Source: Albifimbria verrucaria (lineage: Eukaryota > Ascomycota > Sordariomycetes > Hypocreales > Stachybotryaceae). Taken from it: 64,000 nucleotides of DNA. A program made the position numbers and the translations under genes. The notes beneath the pieces are model-generated. The model did not search any database. It saw only the letters and a program-made list of their open reading frames with translations, and was not told the DNA's origin. Below, piece by piece: positions 1 through 12,708 of this stretch; position 1 is the first letter of the stretch; each line of letters begins with the position of its first letter. The stretch is taken from contig JAHREC010000018.1 of the NCBI GenBank assembly GCA_020081605.1, positions 4,526,001-4,590,000 of the forward strand, read 5' to 3'.

Positions 1-409
1 GAAGGTTTCATCCGTAGATGCCTTTGCCGAATTGTGAATCAAGTATCTGATGATGATTAGTGACAGTCAACACAGCTGATTTCGGAGTAAAAACTGCATA
101 CTCTTTCTTGACTGGTGCCATTCCCTTGACACGGTTATCGGTTAATGGTGCAGCTGCAGTACCATTCTCCCCGTTGGTTTTGTTGGTGTCATCGGCATTA
201 GCCGGTGCATCATGAAGACCTTCGCCTGGCACAGATTGGGCGGCTCCATCCGTTGGCGCAGATTCGGCAGAAGAGTCCAACTTAAGTCTCTTCACGGCTC
301 GCTCCTCTGGCTCATGAACGACCTCAATGCTGGCAGCATCTCGAACGAGCTCGGCGTGCTCCTTGCCGGCGGGCACATCGCCCATTTTGACATCGGATTC
401 CTCAGCCAT
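1..409 (-). CDS. DUS3: tRNA-dihydrouridine(47) synthase, 5' end only
   Basis: Enzyme of the Dus3 family, which reduces uridine 47 of tRNA to dihydrouridine with NAD(P)H and an FMN cofactor. The ATG at 409 opens an acidic, low-complexity N-terminus with a basic KRLKLD stretch near residue 40. At about residues 92-105 comes the RVKGMAPVKKEY segment that begins the conserved part of fungal Dus3 proteins. An intron at 47-101 (GTATGC donor, CACTAATC branch, CAG acceptor) joins in frame to YLIHNSAKASTDETF, so the conserved block reads through as EYLI. The zinc-finger and catalytic barrel lie beyond the left edge. Visible coding length is about 118 residues with no frame break. The family call rests on the short conserved block and is from memory. 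Confidence 0.7.
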
Positions 410-1805
410 GCTATTTCCGATGAGATGAGCAGGCTTGATCCGTCAAGGTTCAAGAGAATCTGATCTTCACGGCCTTTGATATGGTGAGTGTAAATGTGTG
501 GTGCGTGTGATGCGAAAGGCTTAGGTAAGGTTGAAGGTGAAGTGAGCGTTGAGGTGAAGCCACAGAAAATTTCATTTACATCCATCGGCAGTGCACTAAG
601 GTGGTAAGTCTACGGTAGGCAAGTAGGTACCTCAGAGGAGCGGCCGTTGAGTGGGCTGCAGCTGTTAGCACTGGCTCGTGGTGGATCAGCTTCATACTGC
701 CAGATGATGTTGGCTTAATATGATTGCCTCAAATTCGGTGAGCAATGTTTCTGTAGGCATCGTAAAGTTCTCTTATGCCAGCAATTGACATACGGAAAGG
801 CGGGCTGGTCATCTTCAATGGCTATAAGGGTCATGAAGCCTGATATCATTTGCCCTCAGGAAAATCACCCGTTGAGCGTTGTACCAGCAATGGTGCGGTA
901 CCCCACATTGCATAACGGATCACCCGCAAGCTAAGTATTTGACCTGTACGTGTACCTCCAACCTAGACGCATCTCCCTCAAGTAACCCCTCTAAAATATA
1001 CGCCAGTCAAGCCGAGCTGAGGACTCTGGTCGACGCTGGCCAAGATAGTTTAGGCCCCTACAACTAGCAGTGGAGCTCCATTTCCTTCTCCAGATCAGAC
1101 AATCAGTGGATGAGCGTGTGGAGCAAAAGCTGTGTACCTGAAGCAGGCCCTGGTCAGCCTCCGGTGCTATTATTGTCGAGTACCATGGTACATGGTAGAA
1201 ATGCCAGGGGCAGCACTTCTGCCCCAAGTGTAGCAGGTTTGATTGAGTTCGGATCTGAAGCGGTTAGTCAGTGGGCTCACCCGCCTGTGGCATGATCCAT
1301 TAGCGCACAAACGGCCGCTGGTGTCACCTGTAGCGCACCATGACACGGGGCACCACGCAGCGCAGTACAGCGCTCCCAGCCACGGCCGCAGCCCATCCTC
1401 CTGTGCCTGTCCTGTAATTCGTCATCTTGCGTGTGCTTACAGCAACCTTGCCTTATGCCTCTTTCATGAGCTCTTCTTCCACAGCGCATCCTCGAGTCCC
1501 TCCGGGCCACATCCCTGCAGCGAACCCAGCACCCTCGCCAAGAGCAGCACCTACCTAGTAGGGCTTATTCAGGTATGCCGGGAACAGCTAACAACCGAAC
1601 CTCTGCCAAATGTAGATGCATACATCACCAACAGGATCAGCCAACCGCGTCCCCTCCTCACTCCTCTCACCTACATACCACATACCCTCGACCCCGAGAG
1701 CCAAACCGCCCTTTTCTCCCCGAGCTTCTCCCCGGGCTACGGCGTCTTGCCCACTTCATCGACGCTCGCCCGTCGAGGCGATGAAGGTCGGTGTACGATT
1801 AGAAC
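410..1805. other. Intergenic region between divergent DUS3 and kelch genes
   Basis: No reading frame here looks like protein. It must hold both promoters, since the flanking genes diverge. A GTAGGTACCTCAG motif lies at about 624-636, one of many similar GGTACC-type motifs in the window's non-coding DNA. From about 1380 the plus strand becomes C/T-rich, as expected for a leader upstream of the start at 1806. Confidence 0.6.
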
Positions 1806-3412
1806 ATGGCGGATTCGGGCAGATCTACAGATAGGCCCGCCCCTCGTCTAACCAGTCCAAGGCGTTGCGGTCGCAGAACCAAGCTGCTGGCGCCTCCTCC
1901 ATTGATCGATTCGATATCCCTGAAGAGTCGGACGAGTCCTCCGATCCCGCCTCGAGCTCCGGTCGTGTGCCATTGCCGAGGAGCCATACCCCAGGTCATC
2001 TTGCCAGCAAGAGCATCGACCGCCGGCGGAAGCCCTCTGAGCACTCCATCCGCCAACGCTCCCAATCTACTTCTCATATCGCCGCCGTCTCTCGATCCTC
2101 CACATCTGCCAGCCATCTCCCAAAGCCTCCTCCCATATCCAATGGCAGCACCGACGGTGACTCTCCCGCGAAGATGGCCGAGATCAGAAGCGTCTGCTGG
2201 CCATGCGCTCCAGCTCTGCGATAGCCAACCGCCCAGCTGTCCCTTCCTCGTCATTCTCAACCTCAACCACTGGACCTCAGTCCTCTTCAGCAACGGCGCC
2301 GGCGCCGGCCACAGCACCACCACCGTTGCCTCGTCTCCGAAGCAGTATCCCACATCCAGGCAGAGGAAGCACATCCCGTTTCCTCCACTTCAAAATCCCA
2401 AAGATGCCCCAGACGTACCTCAGGCTCCGGCTTCCGGAATGTACTGGTCCAAAGCCTTGACATCTGGGTCGCCGCCCAAAGCACTACGGGCTCACACGAC
2501 CACAATCGTTGGCTCCAATATTTACGTCTTTGGTGGGTGCGATGCAGGGACTTGCTTCAACGATTTATATGTTCTAGATGCCGACTCCTTCTACTGGTCC
2601 GCCCCTTACGTCGTGGGTGATATTCCATTGCCTCTGCGTGCTATGACATGCACCGCTGTTGGCAAGAAACTCGTTGTATTTGGCGGCGGAGACGGTCCTG
2701 CATACTACAACGACGTCTACGTCCTGGACACGGTCAACTTCCGTTGGAGCAAGCCCCAGATTCTGGGGATAAGGTGCCGTCTAAGCGCCGTGCCCATACA
2801 GCGTGTCTTTATAAGAACGGCATATATATGTTTGGTGGTGGAGATGGCGTACGAGCTCTCAATGACATCTGGCGCCTCGATGTTTCCGACATGACCAAGA
2901 TGTCATGGAAGCTCATCTCGAATGCCGACCGTCCTTCGGCTGGTGGTAAAGATGTTCGACCCAAGGGTCGTGGATACCACACTGCGAACATGGTAGGCAG
3001 CAAGCTCATTGTTTTTGGTGGTTCTGACGGCGGTGATTGCTTCTACGACGTTTGGATCTACGATATCGATGCCCACTACTGGAAGGCCGTGCCGATCCCA
3101 CTGACCTACCGCCGTCTCTCTCACACTGCTACGCTCGTCGGATCCTACCTCTTCGTCCTCGGTGGGCATGATGGCATGGTGTATTGCAACGACGTGCTCC
3201 TCCTCAACCTAGTCACGATGACGTGGGATAAGCGCAAGGTCTATGGCCTCCCGCCCAGCGGGCGAGGCTACCACGGCACTGTTTTGTACGATAGCAGACT
3301 GATTGCCATCAGGGGCTTCGACGGCACCGATGTATTTGGCGATGTCGTCATCCTCGAGCTCGCCGTGCACGCGTATTACTCGCAGATCAGTCATTTCACA
3401 ATAGAAGTTTGA
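1806..3412 (+). CDS. Kelch-repeat protein (broken by four frame changes)
   Basis: Protein of about 536 residues with a Ser/Pro-rich N-terminal third followed by six kelch repeats from about residue 210. The repeats show as GGCDAGTCFNDLYVLD, GGGDGPAYYNDVYVLD, GGGDGVRALNDIWRLD, GGSDGGDCFYDVWIYD, GGHDGMVYCNDVLLLN and a degenerate GFDGTDVFGDVVILE. These should fold as a beta-propeller binding partner proteins; the specific role is unknown. ATG at 1806 is chosen because MADSGRSTDRPAP leads directly into the next coding segment. Coding sense moves between frames near 1847, 2175, 2395 and 2765, and every move equals one missing base (C run, GAGGAT, CCCAAA, ATTTCT). Because the propeller is otherwise intact, I read these as sequence errors. 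No intron is needed. A Tea1/Ral2-like cell-polarity factor is possible but unproven. Confidence 0.85.
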
Positions 3413-3944
3413 AAAGCAAGTTCCTTTGCAATGTTCGGCTCGCTCGGCTCGCCGATGGGATAGATAGTCAGGGCGCGCGGGTCGTATCTCACGGATGGTT
3501 ATGGATCACGGTATGACGAGGGAAAATGGGCAAATTGGCTGAGGAGTTAGTTGGCTGGCAGTATGATTGAATATGGTCGGTCGCGGATCTCATGGCAGCA
3601 TTTGGATTTTTCTATAAACTTGAGCGAAGTATAGTTCTATACGAATTAAGTCTTTTGAATCCCTATGTGACGATCGTACATTCAAGCCGCCAACAGGCAG
3701 GCTCGTCATTACACGCTACACAGTACAGCCGTGACGCTTACTCGGCAATTCTAAGTGCCGTCTCACGATGCCTCCCCATGGTTCTTTTCAAACGCCGAAA
3801 CCTCTATGCAATGGATAAAAGATCGCTTTCATACAGTAATGAGAAATAAACAAAATGTGAGAAATCATGCCAGAACACGGTATGGTCGGTTCTATAGCAT
3901 GGGTGCGCAAAGCGCAAGTTGGAGGGTTCGGCTTAGGTATGTGT
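3413..3944. other. 3' intergenic region between convergent genes
   Basis: Holds the 3' ends of the kelch gene and of RCF2, which converge here. I see no gene or clear repeat. Confidence 0.6.
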
Positions 3945-4711
3945 TTAAGCCTTGTTCTTCTCGAGCTGCTGCTTGCGGGCTGCCAATCGGCGCTCCTCGG
4001 CGGCGACCATGTCTGTAGGTTCATGTTAGTACACATTCATCTGAAGAGCAAACGGTGTGCTAGGGGCTGAGAACTTACCCTTCCACAGATCCTGGCCCTC
4101 GTACTCCTCCTTGTGAATCTTCTGCTCGATGAGGTGCTTGTGCTCGGGATCATTGGGGTCGAGAACCATAACGGTCTGCCAGCGGCCACTGCCCTGCTTG
4201 GCGTCGCTCATCTCAAAGGCAGCAGAGACGATGAGGACGGCAAGAGTCAGGGCCTGGGCGTAGACACGAGCCTGGACAAGCTTCTGGGCGGTGCTGATAG
4301 GGGCGCGGCCGACGATGGCGAGGGCGATACCCATGCTGGCAACCCACGAAGCGAAGACGATGCTGTAACGGTTCTCACGGCCCCATTCCTTGAAGCGCTG
4401 GCCGGTGGTCTCGTTCTGGCGAGCCAGCTCGATGGCGCGCTGGGTGGCATCCTGGTAGAAGTTCATGGGGTCCTGGGCCTTCTGGAAGGCCATGGAGTAA
4501 CGCTCGGCATTGACGATAGAGCCGAAGGTGGTTGAGGAGGTGACGAGGAATGCTCGGAAGGGAGGGTCAGGGAGCGGAACGCCGGGTACCGCTTGGAGGC
4601 AAGAAGGACACCGCCGAGACCGATACCGAGACCGATAGCACCGCCGATGGCACCACCCTTGATGACCTCATTCTGGTGGGCAGCCTCCTCCTGCTTGCTA
4701 ATAACCTTCAT
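3945..4711 (-). CDS. RCF2: Respiratory supercomplex factor 2 (HIG1-domain family)
   Basis: Inner-mitochondrial-membrane protein that associates with cytochrome c oxidase and the III-IV supercomplex. Predicted length is 233 residues, close to yeast Rcf2. The N-terminus (MKVISKQEEAAHQNEVIKGG) and a Gly-rich membrane segment precede KRYPAFRSLTLP. The middle carries AQDPMNFYQDATQRAIE and the HIG1 region with ENRYSIVFASWVASMG, and the C-terminus contains VLDPNDPEHKHL and EGQDLWKDMVAAEERR. An intron at 4013-4078 (66 bases, GTAAGT donor) splits the last exon. One frame change near 4555 is repaired by a single T in CCCTTTCC on the coding strand, restoring LPFRAFLVTS. The start at 4711 is the only ATG giving the conserved N-terminus. 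Confidence 0.92.
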
Positions 4712-7700
4712 GTTGGGCGGGGTGTTGTAGCAGACGTGTAGACGACGTTCAAGGTATTATGTCGAGCTCGTGATCGAGTGCGACGGGCGGATTGCGGTGG
4801 ATATCGTTAGACCCAAAGTCTTTTGTAAATGTTCTCTTCTCTCGATGTATCGATCAAGTGAACCGGAATTATGTGCTCGAGTTTATAGACAGACGTTGCA
4901 ATTGAAGCGTCTGTGGTGGTGGGAAAGGATGGCTGTTAAATCGCGACTGTAGGCGATGAGGTCACGAATGTCGTATGATTGATATATGTGCGGGTTCAGG
5001 GTGGGTCCCTTTATTTTTTTGCTTGGTCCAGGATTTTGCGGTGACTTTTGCCGCAAATAAAAAGTGGATGACGGCTTCTTTTGGTTGTTGGTTTAGGCAG
5101 GTAAGGTACTTTGCCAGTGTATTACTGTAGGATGATACTTGTTGGAGGGTCTTGATTAGTGATGAAGTCAACGGTTCTGGTGCAGATATGAGGCGACGAT
5201 TTTGTTTATGTATCCTAACGGCTGACATTCAAATCTTTCGCGCTTTCACGACAAGCCCGGCTTATTGTCGTATGTATTCCATGATGTAAGACATGGTCCC
5301 CTAAACAAGGCCTAGAATGCGGCATCCAGTTCCGCGGAGTCATGTAATCAACAATACGGGTTGCTCCGGGGCTTCCGTGCGTATTTATGTACAAAGACCG
5401 AGAAATTCCCGCCGCAAATCCGTGACAGCGCCGACAGCAACAACTCAAAGTACCATTGCTCGCCGTTACCTTTTCTCTATTGAGCCACGGGACAATTACC
5501 CTGATTCTGAGGGATTCTACCGGCATTCAACCCAATAATCCCATGTCGCGTGCGTGGCTTGATGCTAATGCCTAAGGTTCTGGCATGGCGCACTCGCCGA
5601 AGGCCGCCGGTGTTTCCTTTGTGACTGATGCTGCGGCGTCGTGCGGCGAGCTGCGGCGGCTTGTGCGGCATTTCCTACTGAGTGGCCCGCCCAGCCAGCC
5701 GTCTTCTTCCTTGGTATGAACCATGGGTTGACAACCGGTGCATGAATCGGCGGCTACGGATTCCCTGGGCTCGGTCATTCGATTTCTTAGTACTCTGGTG
5801 CTTTTGTTGTTTCCTATTTTCTTCTTTGTCATTGGCATGGTAAACGCTATCGTAACGCAACATTTCCATTTGGTTATACATGTATTTAATTGGCAACACA
5901 TGATACACACACAACGCGCGCACGCTCGTCAGCACTTTGCCAAGATGTAAACAGCACTACTTTATCAAGTCTCTACAGTTCTGACAAACTTCCCCACACG
6001 AGCCATGCAAGCCATCCAGCCCAGAACATCACAGAAACATCGCCTTGCCTGCATCGATCTGGGCCAAAAACTGATCTCGAGCTATAGCTCGCCGCGTCCC
6101 CGCAAAGTGCCCATCGAGGTATAGGGTAAGCGCCAACCGACAAGAGGGGAAACGACTGGATTGTTCGATCGCAGATAAGCTCGTGCTTTGGCCAAAGCTT
6201 GTATGTATCCAATCGAACAAACCAGCTGCAACTGATATGACTTACCTCGTCACCAAATAGGATGAAGTTTGGGGATGCCGTGCCGGAATGCAAGCGAGGC
6301 GAAGATCCGATGACATCGCGATCGCCACTGTTCATCCCACCTGCGCTGGCTAGACTAGGAACATCCACTCAACGTCACCAACATTGCGTCAAGCCCATGG
6401 GCCGGCGCACTTCCAGGGGCATCACGTCTACCGTCGAGCCGGGCTGGTGTTTCTCTAGAGACGCCGACATGTCCGTACTGTGCAACTTCAAATAAATTCG
6501 TATCGCGAGCGGCGCCTATGATCCATAGCCACCCTGCCCCATTGATCTTCGCTATGAGGTCAACGAGTGGGCTGGCTGGCGACAGCATTGCGAGTACGCA
6601 CGCTCGTAAAGCTTCATGTCACCACCGTTGTGAGGGGATGCGGGAGGGTGCTAAGTGCTAAACCGCATTGTGATGTATCAATAGTAATCTCTCGCGTACA
6701 TGGCGAGCATTTTCAATAGTACGGTGTATGATTCTGATATGATATCAAAATGATATCGGAAGACACCGACCTGTGCAGCAGCCACAATGCACCATTGGTG
6801 CGGTAGATCAACGATTGGCTCGACGGGGCCGCTTCCCTTGCCAATACCAACGTCTCCATGACTGCTGCATGTCTGAGCCCATCGCTGGCTTCGCCAATCA
6901 TTATTTCTCGGCTCCCGGACGTTTTCTCCAGAATCGGCAGGTGAAACAATGCCAGGCCATGTAAGTCACGGCGCACCAGGCTGGAGACGATCCAGCCCTT
7001 CTTGGCCTTGAGGATCTTTATTTATCAGGAAGGTTTGGACGAAGGATGCATGACCCAGTGTGTTTGGTATAAACACCCGCTGCAAGAGATTGGGGATCAA
7101 TCCACACTAGCACCAGATGAGAACGACGCCGAAGGACACATTGACAGGAGCGAAAGCAAATAGTACAGCAACACCCTTCCGGGGTTTCAAAATATGCATG
7201 CTACTGGCAGATCGGAGTTTGGGAGGCTGGTTCTCGGGCATAGCTCGCGGTGATACAGCGACTGAAGCTGCAGACCTGCACCAGGGTTGGCGTCATGCTG
7301 GGTGATGCCCTTGACTCGGATGGGGATGGCTGGTTGGCTGGCTCGCTTGTTCATCATCAATTCAAGTCAAAAGAGGGAAAAAGGCCACAGTTGGAGACTC
7401 CTAGTGGCTGCTTGTTTGTTACCTACGCAATGGTTCGCTACCAGGTAGTTGCCGATCTGGGATGCCGTAAGCCAAGGGCTAATGCCAGATGCGCCGCGGC
7501 GTAAGATTGTAGCGGTTTTTTTTGTGGTTTTTTTGGAGAGTCATTTTCGTACATTTTTAAGGCCTTCCATTGCACATGAATGGAGACGAGGTCCGCATCC
7601 CATCGCCAATACAGCTGAACCCCGGTTGCTGTTACGTGGTTGAAACCCACCGACAGGTGGTGCCGGCGCACCGGCTCTACCTGTCACGGCAGCTCCGTGA

Positions 7701-8152
7701 GGGCTTTTTCAGGGTCCAGCTGTGTAGAGCGCTTTGGACAGGTTCCGTGTTTGCAAATGAGTTCAAGCGTCTGGGCGAGTGGCCGGGCTGTCGCACCCTC
7801 AGTGGCGATGGAGCCGTGGAATGTCCCCATTTGTTCTATAAGAATTTCTAGCCACAAGCGGCCAGCGCTTCCACGCCCCTGGACCACTCGGCAAGAGGTG
7901 ACAACTGGGAGCTAAGGTAGCCTCGGCCTAGCACTACGTACAGGGAGCGAGATCAACGGGCGGGACTAGCAGGCAGCGTGGGTAGGGGGTCGACGATTCA
8001 AGCCTCGGGTAGTTTCACGGCTGGCTTCTATTATTCTATAGGCTGATGTGCCCTGTCGAGGCTGCGAGGAGCGGCGGTCAGTGGATGCTGCATTCGGAGC
8101 ATTATGCCATATTCTGGCAGCCTCGGCCGAGTTGTAGTCGGTGAGTTGAGGA

Positions 8153-8246
8153 TGTGTTGTGTTGTGTTGTGTTGTGTTGCGCTGCGTTATGCTGCGTCAC
8201 GTCGTGGTGGGTGGTGGGTGGTGGGTGATGGTGGTGGTGCTGGTGG
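8153..8246. repeat. (GTTGT)n microsatellite followed by TGG-rich tract
   Basis: A pentanucleotide GTTGT array at about 8154-8179 passes into GCTGCGTTATGCTGCGT and then a GTGG/GGTGGGTGG tract at about 8203-8246. It is strongly purine/T-skewed on the plus strand and lies in non-coding DNA. Confidence 0.85.
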
Positions 8247-10904
8247 CCTCGTTAAGACGTTGCCTGCATGTTCTGCACATTCCTGTATGTACCTTTGCTC
8301 GCCTGCATCTTGGAGCCTCGCTTGCTGACGATGACTGCGAGACATGACTGGCCCGCGGAAATAGGGATGCAGCGCAACCGAGTCGCTTACACCCGTCTGC
8401 ACCACTAATAAGCTCCTGTTCTCACCCAAGGCCTGGTGGAGGCAAACCGCTAAAGAAGCACAGGGCTAACGGTGCGTTGGAAATGAGTCAGGGCAAGGCA
8501 TTCATCTGAGGCGACGCCAGGCTAAAGGGCGCCATTCAGGGTCCACCACGTGAAAATGGATACCGCTCTTCTTTTTCACTGTGTACCGTGTCACTGCCCT
8601 GCTTGATATTACTCTCGTCGGGCGTTGAAAGTAGGCACTGTACGATGTAGAGGTTTATTGCGGATGCGTAGACAGGAGGAAATGGGCGTGAGAAGAGCCT
8701 ATTTAGCCCCAGCAGACAAGCCAGTTCCACCTTGTGGCGTGTACTCTATTGCATCCATCCAAGGCGTCTAGGTGGAGAGAATCATGGGACCCAGCGCTCA
8801 TCAACTCTACCTTTGGCTCTAGACTCTTCATCTCGACAGGAGCTGCGGAAGGGGTCTTGAGCGAGAGAGCCAAAGAAGAAAGCGAGAAAGACTGGTGGGG
8901 GCGCGGAAGACCCTCAACCAAGATGAGGCGGCCGAAGCCCCCAATCTCGGAGGCTGCTTTAACACGATCGCAGGGGAAGGGGTGGTCTGGCCAGGGTTCC
9001 CGTGTCCAACACACCGGCGACGTGGAAACACAGCATTGCCCAATAAGTCAATCAATGTGGTGCCTGTTGCGACAAGATTGACTGTGGAATTTGGCGGTGA
9101 CGGATGAGGCCTGGATCGTCTCTGTATGATGCCTGAGCGCATATCGCCTCTATTATTGGTGAGACTCGTCTTGGACCCCTGGCCATAGCATACTGTAGCA
9201 TAGTGCGGTCAGGAAGCTTGGACTCCGAAAGGAAGAAGGTTAAGGCATCTCGAATGGTTTCAACATCGTCCGTGACGAACACGCCCCCTTTCCCATCGGT
9301 CCTTCTTGGTCAGGGTCCTGGGGAAAGCTGTGCTGCATGATCCCGGGTTATTAGCAGAGGACACAGCGCAGCCGTGCCGCATGGCCTGGACTATGAGCCG
9401 GCGAGTCAATACAGTACAGCACGGCATGCGACTGAGATGGGCGACCATACAAATGCGTGGGGCGGGTCGCAGCGTCGATCGTGCATTGACAAACAGCACC
9501 TCACCCTTGCTCCTATTCCCTGGGTTTCATTTTCCATCGGCTGTCACGAGACCACGACGGCAAGAGAGGAACCGCAAGCCCAGCGTCTCTCTCGGACTTC
9601 CAAGCAGCGGGGGCGCCGTTTGGGCTCAAGGGGCTTCTCGGCGGACGAACGGAGCTCGCGTACTACTTCTCTTAGAAGCACTCTGACCTAGGCTAGCTAA
9701 GGCTTCTGGCCGTCACGTTCCGTAAAGGTGACCGTTTGGAGGAACGGCATTCGTTGCATACATGGTCTTGGCATAGGTACCAGAGTGTTGGGATGGTTTG
9801 GGATGTGCCCTGTGCCCCAGTATCATGGCGATGGCATCGGGACTTGGCCGACATAATACGCAAGATAGGTAGATACAGTACGGTTTGCGATCCGACGTTG
9901 AACCACATGGCACTAGAGGCTCGCCGTTTTCCTTCCTCGCTCCCTCGCCCCCTCCTCCATCTCCCACACGCACAGCCCACGCCGGTTGCTTTTAGCTGAA
10001 GTCGGAGTTCTGACAAAACGTGGCAATCGTCATTGTGGCAGCGCGGCAAGTGTCAAGCGCGTGGTCGGCCTAGGGGCGGCTTCTGGGACGGCTTTTGGCA
10101 CGGCCTCGAGGCTAGGACGGTTTATCTAATTTGTGCCTCCATTACAAGACGGACCAGCGTAGAGAGGCGATCGCGTTGCACAAGGCGGAATTTGCCAGAT
10201 GGCGGCATGCTTTCCGTTGCCTCTAGTTCCCACTATAGAACAAGGTCCATTGCCTATTGCTAGACCAATATCTAGCGAAATAAACCTCGCTCGAGTGATC
10301 CACTCGTAGGTCCTACCCAGCCTGCTTTCGGCGTCTTTAGCCTGGTTCTCCGATGCTCTCTTTCTTCGTGGGGACCACCCTCTCTGTCTTACTTACACCA
10401 ACCCACGCCCAATCACGGGCTAAGCTGGCCGTCACCATCAGTGGCTGGCACAGCAGTTCTCCAGCTCCCTCCACATCCACTTGGAGGAAAGCACCTAAAC
10501 TCTAATGGAGGAGGCTCGTCGCTGTCTCGCCTTGCTTTGGGTTCGGGCTGCCATGGCATGGCTGCGAGGGCGTCGACGAAACTTGGGGCCAAAGCAAGAT
10601 AAGGCGCGGTGGGCATCATGTCCAACATCGGCCAGTTCCCGTAGCCTTGCCTCGAGCTAAGCCTTGGGGTCTGCAGTTCCTTGGTTTCGACATACTTCAC
10701 GGGTGCAGCTCCTGACGTACTCCCGCTGAACATCAATCTGTAGATCGAAACGGTTGTCTCTGATGATGTGCAGGCGATGCTCTCGAGCTCCTCTGGAAAG
10801 GTCCAGCCAGTTCGATTTCTGGTTAGGTCGTACAGGGAAGAGAAGCGTGCATGTGTATGTAGGTAGTATGTAGGTAGGTGTATGCATGTATGTGTGCTCG
10901 TGTT

Positions 10905-10970
10905 TGTGTGTGTGTGTGTGTGTGTGTGTGCTTGCTTGCTTGCTTGCCTACTTGCTTGCCTGCTTGCTTG
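10905..10970. repeat. (GT)n dinucleotide plus (CTTG)n tetranucleotide array
   Basis: About 13 GT units run to 10930 and join directly to ten CTTG-like units with two variants (CCTA, CCTG). Histidine/threonine- or cysteine/valine-rich frames across it are repeat artefacts. Confidence 0.9.
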
Positions 10971-11951
10971 CATGTGAGAGCGGAGAGACCCGTCTCTTGT
11001 CGCATTGCTTCTTTAACGTCCATGATGAATCCACAACGACCTATCACCTTTTCGGCGTTCACATCTCCCATCGTTCACAAGCACTCGCTCATCTCATATC
11101 GACACAATCGCACATGAAGGTGCGCTCCTTCAGCTCCCCTAGACGCTGAGAAAGGGAAAAGCAAGGACAGGTCTGCTACCTTGCGCAGGCAATTGGGCGC
11201 CCGGCAACGTCCCGCAAGACCGGGATGCCCACCCGGAAGCAGCTTGCTCTCAAGGGTCTTGGCGTCCAATTCCAGCGATGCTGAGAGATGGCCTTCTCCA
11301 CCCAGGTGGCCAAGCCAGCACTAGTCCAGATACTGATGTGCCATGAGTTAGTCGACGCTAACACGTACAGTGTCCGCGAGCGGGCACTGCAAGTCGCAGT
11401 CCAAGCCGTAGCGGTTCCAGTTGGGATTGACGAGGTAATGACCACTGCATACACCCCTTGCTGCCGGAGCTTCCTCCCCCTCCCCTCTCCCCAATGGCAA
11501 GGTACTCCGATCCAGTGTACGGGTAAGTAAGTGACGGTATGCGCTTTGGGCGAAACCGTGGGGAGCAGCATTAAGTTATCTACCTTGACATGTCTGCTCC
11601 CAGGCCCGGCCGGGACCCTGCTCGTCGTGCTTCTCTCATCTTCCTCGTGAAACCTCCTGTAACAAAAAGCCCATGAACCTGCCGAGGCTGCTCTGAAAAG
11701 GCGTGCCTCTCTTTCACACCTTGTTGCTTGCCGCAGTCACCCTTGCAGCGCCGGTGGATTGGACTGGACTGGACTGCGTGAGCTTCAGCGTCGACTTACA
11801 CCATCAGCCCACGGCGTATCCAGGCCCAGCTTCGCTCTTTCGTCTCTACGCCTCCGTTGCCGTCTGGTGCTGGGAACAGAGACATACCGACTGGACCTGA
11901 CCTGGCTTCCTTTTTCCTCGCTCGTGCGACATACATTAAAAGCAGCCACCT

Positions 11952-11970
11952 GCAAGCAAGCAAGCAAGCG
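11952..11970. repeat. (GCAA)n microsatellite
   Basis: About four and a half GCAA units, complementary in sense to the CTTG array 1 kb upstream. Confidence 0.75.
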
Positions 11971-12239
11971 GCCAGCGCAGAAGAAGGAAAACAACACACG
12001 CAGCAAAAGAAAGACTCGACATTGCATGCAGCAGGCGCGCAGCAACCGACCGATCCAATAATTCCCCGTCAGCACCACCACACACGCGACGGATACCTGC
12101 TCCCTGACGACTGGACATCTTGCATTCGTACGGTGTCATTTGCAAGTGTTGATACCTCAGTAATAAGATATAAGGCACTGCAAGGCAGGAACCACCTGGA
12201 ACGGGCTTCCTTCCTTCCTCCCACCTTTGTGGCTGCTCA

Positions 12240-12708
12240 CACCCATCCACGCAACATACTTGCCTTACCACCTTTTTTTAAACATTCTTTCTCCCACCTG
12301 CATTTCCCACTCTCTTCCCTCCACCAATTTCTCTTTACATCTTTCTCCTCCTCATCATCTCTTTCCCCTACATCGCTCACCTCCGCTACATCGTACGGTT
12401 TAGAGTGCATCCTTTTCGGACGCCGCCGTTTGTTCACAGTTTATCGGCGTGCTTCGGAACCTTGCTGGCTAGCCTACTTTACTGCGCCTGCCTACCAGAA
12501 ACGTCCATTATTAATTCCGGCAGTACCTTTTAGCCACCACCATCCGCTGAAACGGCACCGAGGAGCCCCCATAAACATCAGCGGTCGCCCCTCACGCCCC
12601 AGCCCACCCAGCCCACCTCTTCCAAGTGTGCTGTGTGCCTTTCGGCCTCCACTAATTTATTCGTCCTCTACCTGTACATTACGCAACCTCCTCCCCAAAA
12701 GATTTAGT
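12240..12708 (+). promoter_or_regulatory. C/T-rich promoter and leader of the SFP1-like gene
   Basis: The plus strand is dominated by pyrimidine runs such as CTTTCTCCCACC and CTCCTCCTCATC over several hundred bases. This is typical of core promoters and 5' leaders of expressed filamentous-fungal genes. It directly precedes the proposed start at 12709. The transcription start cannot be placed by eye. Confidence 0.5.

Larger units (their letters stand above)
4712..12239. other. 7.5 kb stretch without recognisable genes
   Basis: Reading frames here are short, change composition and resemble nothing I know. Only simple repeats stand out (listed separately). Genes made only of very short exons could be missed by eye. 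Confidence 0.5.

Noticed and set aside
1243..1851. 202-codon plus-strand frame before the kelch gene
   Set aside because: Pro/Ser/His-rich translation of a C/T-rich leader; its tail overlaps the kelch N-terminus in another frame.
10413..10973. 186-codon minus-strand frame with His-Thr repeats
   Set aside because: The start and much of the N-terminus are translations of the GT and CTTG microsatellites; the rest matches nothing.
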